Source of the DNA: Humulus lupulus
Taxonomy: Eukaryota; Streptophyta; Magnoliopsida; Rosales; Cannabaceae
Direction: 5' to 3'
NCBI RefSeq assembly: GCF_963169125.1
Contig: NC_084794.1
Coordinates: 227,661,409 to 227,725,408 of the forward strand
DNA length: 64,000 bases
A model generated the notes under the pieces. It searched no databases and was not told where the DNA came from. It saw nothing but the letters and a program-made list of their open reading frames with translations. Positions 57,610 through 64,000 of this stretch are shown here, piece after piece. A program made the translations under genes and the position numbers. How positions within the stretch are numbered: the stretch's first letter is position 1; each line of letters starts with the position of its first letter.

Positions 57610-59662
57610 TGTTAGCACGGTATCTGGAATTGTTTAGTAGCGGTAGCGGTAGCAGTAGCAGTAGCAGTAGTAGTAGTAGTAGTTTGTAGTATGATAGTTT
57701 CTGTGGATTTTGGTTCAAACCGGGACTTAGTTGGAAACTCATAGCAACAGTTATGGATTTTATAAGTTTAATCTATAGTTTAGAAATATTAATTATAACA
57801 TAAGGTTTGATTAATAGTGTTGGTTCTAGAAATATTATTTATTATAACCTAAGGTTTATATATAATTATTAAGAATGTGACACTTGTCATAATCATGTTT
57901 ATTAAGGATTTAAATATTTTTGATGAACAGATTAAATAAAAGAAAGATCTAGAAGCTCTAGAACCTTCCAAAAACTGTTCGGATCACATTTAGACTTAGT
58001 CAAAGTTGTTTTATCAATTCAAAATATGCTGAAAAAGTGCAAATACGTGTTTGATATATCAACGTATGTCGATATATCACAGCTATAGGGGCCAATATAT
58101 CGCCTACGGAAGATACGGAAAACACGTCGACTTCGCACAAACGATTGAACGGGGCTCGAGAATACGGGGGGAGGCGATATATCGCCTATAGGGGGGCGAT
58201 ATATCGGCTCCAACTCTCATTTTTGGAAGTTTGAGTATTTTTCAATTTAAAAATAGCCTTAACCACTTAGACTTGCCTTTGAACGATTTTAACCGAGTTC
58301 TGGGCATCTGTTGAACGAAAATTCAAATATTTTTCATTTTATATTCATTTATTTATTCAAATTAAAAGGGGTTAGTTTCACTCATTGAACTCTATAAATA
58401 GGACCTAGTGCTCAACCATTTTCTTCATTCTTCAAGCATTTGTTCAGAGCCTCCAAGTTGCTAAGGTTACTATAGAGAGAAACACTTGGGTTTTGGGTTA
58501 AAAGCTTTATCATTCTAAGCTTTTCTAAACACTTGGGAAGTGAGATATAGTGAGATTTCGGTATCGAGGTTTAGATCAATTCATAAGATCATTCAAGGTA
58601 TTCTTATCCCTAAGTTCAATTCTTTATGGTTCTTTAGTTTTCTTTTATTTTCTTTTTAGATCCTAACTCTTGTTTATGATTCTTAGTTAGGTATTTAAGT
58701 TTCTTATAGTTCTCTTTTCATCTTCATTCTTTAGAAATACTCATGGTTTTGCTGTTGGCTTTAGGAGTGTTCCAAATCTCGTTCTTATTCTCAAATATCT
58801 TGGTTTTTGTTAAGGAAAAGAGGATAGATTATGCGTGTTTACATGTTTATGTTATGATATGTTTTATGCTATAATATGTATATGTATAAATATGTTTTGT
58901 AGTCCTTGGGCATATGACTTGCTTAGATAGCAAGCCCCAAGAATATGTTTTATAGTCGCTTGGGCATATGACTTGCTTAGATAGCAAGCCCCAAGAATTT
59001 TTATCATTTTCATGGTTTAGAGTTATGATTTACCCTACCTCAATTAGAAGATAGAAGACCTTGATGGGTTATCATATACTACCATGTGATCTAACCTACC
59101 TCGATTAGTAGACAGAGGACCTAGATGATTTATCACGTGCCATGTTAATGAGTTAATGGATATTAATATTGTAGTCCTATATGATATACGTTTTTATAGT
59201 ATATGTATATGATATAGTCTTATGTTTATGATATATGTTGTTAATAGATTTTCCTTGCTGGGCATTAGGCTCATTCCTTTATTTTTTGCTTGATGCAGGG
59301 AAATGGTATGGAAGGCGGAAAGATTCATGGTGACTTGGCTTGTGTGTTGAGGATGAATGGATTTAATGGACTGCGTGACGATAAAAATTGAGGATGACGT
59401 TGTTTTTAAGTCTTTTTATTCATGTTTTTATGTATTTTCACATTTAGTATTTAAACAATTAAAGTTTATGTTTTATGTTTTATAAACAATGGGATCACAT
59501 ACCATATCATATTTTATTTTATAGTTTTACCTTATCTTGTATTGGTACAATATTTTGGGTTTTAAATAAAGCTATGTTATTTATAATGTATGTTTCCCAA
59601 ATTATTAGCTATGTCTAGTAGTTTTAATGGTCCAAGGTCTTAAAAATAGTTGGGTCATTACA
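57610..59662 (+). mobile_element. 3' LTR of gypsy-2
   Basis: It starts TGTTAGCACGGTATC and ends GGTCATTACA, followed by the TSD cttct (59663-59667) that matches 41335-41339 exactly. It aligns with the 5' LTR throughout. It contains the (agt)n run (57636-57683), the cgatatatcg word island (58051-58208), TATAAATA at 58393, and the hairpin repeat pair at 58905-58995. A 60-bp direct duplication at about 59028-59145 is present only once in the 5' LTR. No PPT of clear form precedes the start. Confidence 0.93.
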
Positions 59663-60438
59663 CTTCTTTCCCTTGGATTCGGAAGGTAAAGGTTCAGAGA
59701 CATGGTCAGATGGATCAAATGGAATTTTGGATGCATCAGAATCGTCCTCTTATTCAACAACCCTTTCTTCAGAGGCAATCATATCTTCAAGTTTTGGGGA
59801 TGATTTTGACCTTTTGGTGCTTTCAGAACTGGAGTGGTCAGAAGGATCGAACTTGGAGGAAGAACATTCAGGTGGAGTGATTTTGAGTTTCTTCACTAGA
59901 GGAGATGTTTTGCCTCATTTTCCTCCTTTCTTCACGACTTCGTTGAACTAGAGGCGGTTGCTTTGGAGCGAGTCCGGGAAGCAGGCGACATACCAGAAAC
60001 AGGTTGTGCAGTAGCAGGAGAGGCTTTTGATTTGGTAGCCCCGACTTTTGAGGGCTTAGGATTTGAAGCAGGTGGCTCGATTTCTGAAGGAAGGGTCTCG
60101 GTAGGCAACATCTCTTGAGATGGTGGTGCGGGCAGAGCCATTGTAGCAGGAGACAGAGATGGAAGCACTAACGGAGAAGTTGTTGACATGGGGAAGGTCT
60201 TTTTGCGAGCCCTAGTCTCAATAGAGGACTTCAGAGAAGATCCTAAAGCCTTCAGAGGCAAAGGTGATGGAGAAGAACCACTCACATCAGTAGCAGGTCT
60301 GGGAGCTCCGGTGGTCTTGGTTCGAGCCATGGGTTCCTGCACACTTAGACAACCAAGAGAGCAAACAAATAGGAAACAAGATAAAAAAAAATAAGTAAAG
60401 TGTGAGAGTGGAAGAGTAATCGTGGGAGTTGAGGCCAA
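59663..60438 (-). pseudogene. Sirevirus env-like ORF, N-terminal part
   Basis: On the minus strand the Met at 60438 begins a frame with a hydrophobic segment FTYFFLSCFLFVCSLGCL at residues 13-30, fit for a signal anchor. A low-complexity Pro/Ser/Thr/Ala-rich region follows, with PATDVSGSSPSPLPLKALGS, then PASNPKPSKVGATKSKAS. It stops at 59932. A shift of frame continues to 59668 with SSSKFDPSDHSSSEST and EDMIASEERVV, ending at the gypsy-2 insertion. A membrane segment followed by a disordered S/P-rich part is what Sirevirus env-like ORFs show. Whether they act as envelopes is unknown. The rest lies at 40320-41334. Confidence 0.7.
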
Positions 60439-61390
60439 ATGTGGGATATAGGCATAACAAAATGGGTAGTTACCCGTTTTTGACTATGAGAGAAAAAAAA
60501 AGGCAACAAATCCTTTTTTCACATATAACAAAATTAATAATTAGACAACCTTAACTTTAGAAAGAAACATGACAAAAATAACACAAAATTATATTGGACC
60601 AAAAAATAATAAGTACCAAAATTCAATATACCCCACGAGATTCAATTGGTTTACTCTTCAAAATTTTTTTTTTTTTCGATATTCCCCTTTATATATATAT
60701 ATTATAAATGACCTAAATATTTCCTTCTGTTGTTATAAAAAATGTGAAACCTGAAAATCAATAACAACCAATACAAAAATTAAGTGAGTACTGAAAATGT
60801 TAGAAAAATTATTTGATCTATATAACATGCTTAAGAGTGTTGGAACAAAAATAAATTTTTCTAGAGCACAAAATATTTTTAGGAAAAAACGTTAACATAG
60901 AGGATGAGAGTTACATTTTTTTTTTCTTTTTCTTCATACAGAACAGATATTTGTGTGTGAAGTGTAAAAAAATAGGGTCATTGCCCATGTTGGCAATTTG
61001 GCCTTTTTCTGTAGTACCCAAAGGAGACGCTGTCACACTACACCAATGGTAGCCCTTTTCAATGGTAGCGTGTCCACTACATAGGTCTAATTACATAGTC
61101 TCAACTTACTCAAAGCTTGCTTCCACACACTACATAGGTAGCTCTATTCTCACAAAGGAACCTGAAACTGAAGAAGATGCGTTAATTTGGCTCAATGCCC
61201 TCTTAGTAGGAGTTTTTCCTAAAATTAAATTGTGAAGAAATTTTAATTTTGAAACTAATAAACTTAGCATGTCATATATTCAAAAATAATTAATCTAACA
61301 GAAAGTAATCACAAAAGTTTTGCAATTGTTTGAGAATCATTTAACAGGAAAACCCTTAATAGATAATAAATAATTACATACTACAAACCC
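60439..61390 (-). other. Sirevirus spacer between pol and env-like ORF
   Basis: AT-rich non-coding DNA with a (ta)n run at about 60689-60702 and several poly-A/T runs. At 61036 a CACTACACCAATGG start followed by a repeat of caatggtagc resembles a CACTA-type terminus, but no partner end is seen. No gene is supported. Confidence 0.4.
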
Positions 61391-61399
61391 CCAAGGATT

Positions 61400-62395
61400 T
61401 CCTAAAGGAATCAAACCGAATTTAATAAAGGGACTTGGTGAAAATATCAACAATTTGCTTGTCTGTTTCAATGTATTCCAATATTAGTGTCTTATTTTCA
61501 ACAAGCTCTTTAATGAAATGGTGTCTAATATCAATGTGTTTTGTGCGTGAATGTTGAACAAGATTTTTAGAAATATTTATTGCACTATTATTGTCACAAA
61601 AAATGGTAAAGTGTCCAATTCAAACCCATAGTCAGAAATCATTTGTTCCATCCATAACAGCCGAGTAAAACAACTGCCAACAACAATGTACACAGCCTCA
61701 ACTGTAGAAAGAGATATGGAATTCTGGTTTTTGCTATGCTATGACACCAAGTTGTTCCCTATATAGAAATACCCTCCACTTGTACTTTTCCTGTCATCTC
61801 CATTATCTGCCCAGTCGACATCACTAAAACACAAAAGATTAGAATTTGTTTCTTTAGAGTACCAAATCCCATATTCTAGTGTCTGTGAACATATTTAATA
61901 ATTCTTCTTGCAGCAGTCACATGTGACTCCATGGGATTCCCTTGGTACCAAGCACATACCCCAACACTATAACATATATGAGGACAACTAGCAATGAGAT
62001 ACAAAAGACTGCCAATCATATTGCGGTATAAAGTGAGATCTACCTTAACTCCATTCTCATTTTTCATTAATTTAATTGCTGTTCCCATGGGAGTTTTGGT
62101 ATGTTTCGTAGTATCAAGCCCAAACTTTTTCACCAAGTTTTTGGCATACTTACTTTGAGATATGAATATACCATCTTCTGATTGCTTGACCTACAAACCT
62201 AAAAAATAGGTTAATTCACCGACCATACTTATCTCAAATTCGTCATTCATTTGATGAACAAATTCCTGAACTTCAGAGTTAGACGTAGAACCAAACACAA
62301 TATCATCAACATATATTTGAGCAATAATTATGTCTTTCTTGATTCTTTTAGTGACAAGTGTTTTATCTACTCCACCTCTACGATAACCATATCCA
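61400..62395 (-). pseudogene. Sirevirus pol remnant (RT C-terminal part and RNase H)
   Basis: On the minus strand the frame starts abruptly at YRRGGVDKTLV (about 62385). It contains AQIYVDDIVFGST, the intact RT catalytic YVDD, at about 62310-62285. LVKKFGLDTTKHTKTPMGT, the YRNMIGSLLYL block and YSVGVCAWYQ lead into RNase H. Fragments with DVDWADN, DRKSTSGG and LSTVEAVYI reach about 61640. The C-terminal end is about 61400. RGGVDKTL and KHTKTPMGT are characteristic of the Sirevirus/Maximus lineage of Ty1/copia. Gag, protease, integrase and most of RT are gone because the code fuses directly to LTR sequence at about 62396. A few stops are present. Confidence 0.88.
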
Positions 62396-63011
62396 TAAAC
62401 AATACAAAGCACAAACAAACAAAGAGATAGTAGAACATGAACTACTCTTTAAAAATAAAATAACTCTTCAAAAGCATAAAACATTAGAATGGTGAAGAGG
62501 TAAGGTTGGTTGCTGCTTAGGTCTGGTATTTATAGAGTTTAGAAACCCTTAAGCCAGACAATCTCTTTTATGGCCCAAATCAGACCAAATTGGGAAGTTA
62601 CTCAAAATAACTTCTCATTTTATTAACTGCGGGATTTTTCCAGATGTGACAGACAAACATTCTGTAGCATCAGGAAATGGATGAACCTGGTCTTAAAACT
62701 CAACCAGGTTCATTTTCGAAGTTTCCTTTCTTGGGCATAAAGAGTCACTGAATTTCCTCTTTTAAAATAGACTGGAATCAATCAAAATATTCAAATAATA
62801 ATCCTATAAAAAGTCATTTTTAAAATAGACATGTTATCATAAACAAATTAGGAAACTTGACTAAGAATAAAATACTCTTTTAATAAGAAATTGATTATTA
62901 CCAAAATAAGACACAATCTCACTTACTTACCCAATACACAGTTTCGAAAAATACCAATTTTAAATAATAAAATATATTTATTAAAAAGGTTAACCAAAAT
63001 AAGATTTTACA
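62396..63011 (-). mobile_element. 5' LTR of the Sirevirus, 3' part deleted
   Basis: It aligns with 39340-39961 of the other LTR. The shared order on + is acaaagcacaaac, aaagagatagtagaac, ggtctggtatttatagag, gaaatttcctc region, then the LTR end tttaca at 63011. TATA at about 62525-62536 on the minus strand. Beyond 62396 the LTR is replaced by RT code. The flank atgtg (63012-63016) pairs with atgtc (38871-38875). Confidence 0.85.
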
Positions 63012-64000
63012 ATGTGAAATTAAGTTTTAAAAAAATAAGTAGGTATTTGGTTAGAATTGTTATAATATTAGCTATTTTGGATTAGAACGATCTAAATTTT
63101 AAGTCAACATCAAACATCTGCCTATGATAAATATTCATTATATTATACAGCAAACATGATTACGAACATTTCCTTAAAAAAAATTACTAATCCATATTCT
63201 TAATAATAATTTGAATTTATCTATGTAAACGAGTTTTATTTTAACATTAATTTATATTAAATATTGTTGACATTAAACATCCTTAACCTGTTCAAAAATA
63301 TAAAATCTTGGTCCCTAATCATTATTTTGTTGCCTTAATTTGAAATTCAATTTGATGTTATATGATAGTTCTTTGCACTATTATCTTAAAAAAAAATAGA
63401 TGTTAAATCTCAAGAGCTTGTATTTGTAGTGATGTTGTCACACTTAAGGGTGAGAAAAAGATTTATTAACACGATCAACTTGACCAAGCCGCCTAATTAA
63501 CAATCTAATTAATTTGAAGAAAAAAAACTCATATCTTCAGTTTTAGTTATAACTCCACTGTTGCAATGACAGGCGAGTTATCAATTCCAATACAATATTT
63601 GATCAAATTATGTATATTTTTAAAAATTTATCCAAATGTGTTTTTGTATTTAATAATATAAGTATTATTATCGTCTTAATTTGAGTACTAGAGAAACCTT
63701 CAATAATTAGATATTTCACTTTTTTTTAATGAATGAATGAATTAGATATTTCACTTTCAAAATCCCTACAATTTGAAGAATTTTGAAATTGATTAAAACT
63801 AAAGTATGTACACTCTTTTTTCTCTTAAAACAATTAAATACCAAACAACCATGAACTTATTCATCCAAGGTCCATATACTTAAAAAAAAAAGTGAAAAAA
63901 GAAAAGAATGAGAAGGTTAATGAATAATAGGTTCAAAATTTAAATTAGGTAAAGAGATAAATGGAGCTGTAATGGGTTAAATTAATTAATCAATTAGTTT
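63012..64000. other. AT-rich flank without recognisable feature
   Basis: No gene, LTR end or promoter is recognised. Poly-A/T runs and a short duplication gaattagatatttcact (about 63701-63718 degenerate, 63739-63755) are present. It may be older repeat DNA into which the Sirevirus inserted. Confidence 0.5.

Larger units (their letters stand above)
49840..57689 (+). pseudogene. Gypsy-2 chromovirus pol pseudogene (protease, RT, RNase H, integrase, chromodomain)
   Basis: Protease at 49865-50290 has an intact D-S-G-A (49916-49927) and the ILGMDWL flap-side motif. After the Tekay LTR (50305-52723) RT runs 52724-53620 with [20 protein letters not shown], an FIDD active site intact at 53344-53355, and a frameshift near 53272. 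RNase H runs to about 54120 ([24 protein letters not shown]). The integrase zinc part ends C-L-V-C-Q-Q-V-K before the solo LTR at 54575-56564. The core resumes with IPKTIVSDRGSVF and TTFHPKTDGQSERT, where the third acidic residue is kept. The GPY/F-like module FNVGDQVFLKISP and a chromodomain follow, ending at stop 57687-57689, about 26 codons inside the 3' LTR. Some ten stops or shifts are present. It is clearly a chromovirus close to Tekay. Confidence 0.92.

Noticed and set aside
59932..60438. Met-Ala-Arg-Thr-Lys-Thr run resembling a histone H3 start
   Set aside because: The match ends after a few residues, the Met is internal, and the rest is the S/P-rich env-like ORF of a Sirevirus.
61036..61130. 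CACTA-transposon-like terminus
   Set aside because: Only one end-like motif, no second terminus, 3-bp TSD or transposase.

Overview
This 64 kb window is plant nuclear DNA made almost entirely of nested LTR retrotransposons. I see no host protein-coding gene, rRNA, tRNA or CRISPR array. The evidence for a plant is the set of lineages present: a Tekay/Del-type chromovirus, a second chromovirus, a Tat-lineage Ty3/gypsy element with an antisense ORF, a Sirevirus-type Ty1/copia element with an env-like ORF, and another Ty1/copia element. There is also a short hAT-like MITE. Nearly every coding region is broken by stops, frameshifts and insertions, so this reads as old heterochromatin, probably from a dicot. 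The species cannot be named from this sequence alone.

Layout of the left part. 1-608 is a reverse-oriented piece of an LTR with a GC-rich minisatellite. 1095-4330 holds two decayed chromovirus 3' ends in tandem. 5496-8401 is a probable 2.9 kb solo LTR. 8420-8950 is the hAT-like MITE, next to a fragment of a copia LTR (8959-9310). From about 9400 to 38830 lies a Tat-lineage element (pol on +, antisense ORF on -, 3' LTR at its right end). It was opened by two solo LTRs (11659-12998, 14406-15798), by a compound of a near-complete Tekay element (16932-24598, -) plus a copia element (24637-33769, +), and by a Tekay solo LTR (34505-36669). The copia element itself carries two more solo LTRs (28057-29383, 30565-31958).

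Layout of the right part. 38876-63011 is a minus-strand Sirevirus whose env-like gene is split by a complete chromovirus, 'gypsy-2' (41340-59662, +, exact TSD cttct). Gypsy-2 in turn hosts four insertions: Tekay solo LTRs at 41622-43869 (TSD attaa) and 50305-52723 (TSD cacgc), an LTR-like insert near 46872-48731, and a 2 kb minisatellite-bearing solo LTR at 54575-56564 (TSD caacc). The nesting is therefore up to three levels deep.

Most notable observations: (1) LTRs of clearly different families carry a similar GC/CpG-rich island built from two to three pairs of short near-palindromic words. The word differs per family, while a neighbouring spacer motif (tctctgactt) recurs between families. 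(2) Gypsy-2 has an unrecognised acidic ORF between its primer-binding site and gag, preceded by an intron-like segment. (3) The gypsy-2 pol frame runs into the 3' LTR. (4) The Tat antisense ORF can be followed across about 20 kb of nested insertions. (5) One LTR family has a different tandem-repeat unit in each of its three copies. Boundaries and TSDs were read by eye. Family names come from recognised protein motifs, not from database searches.
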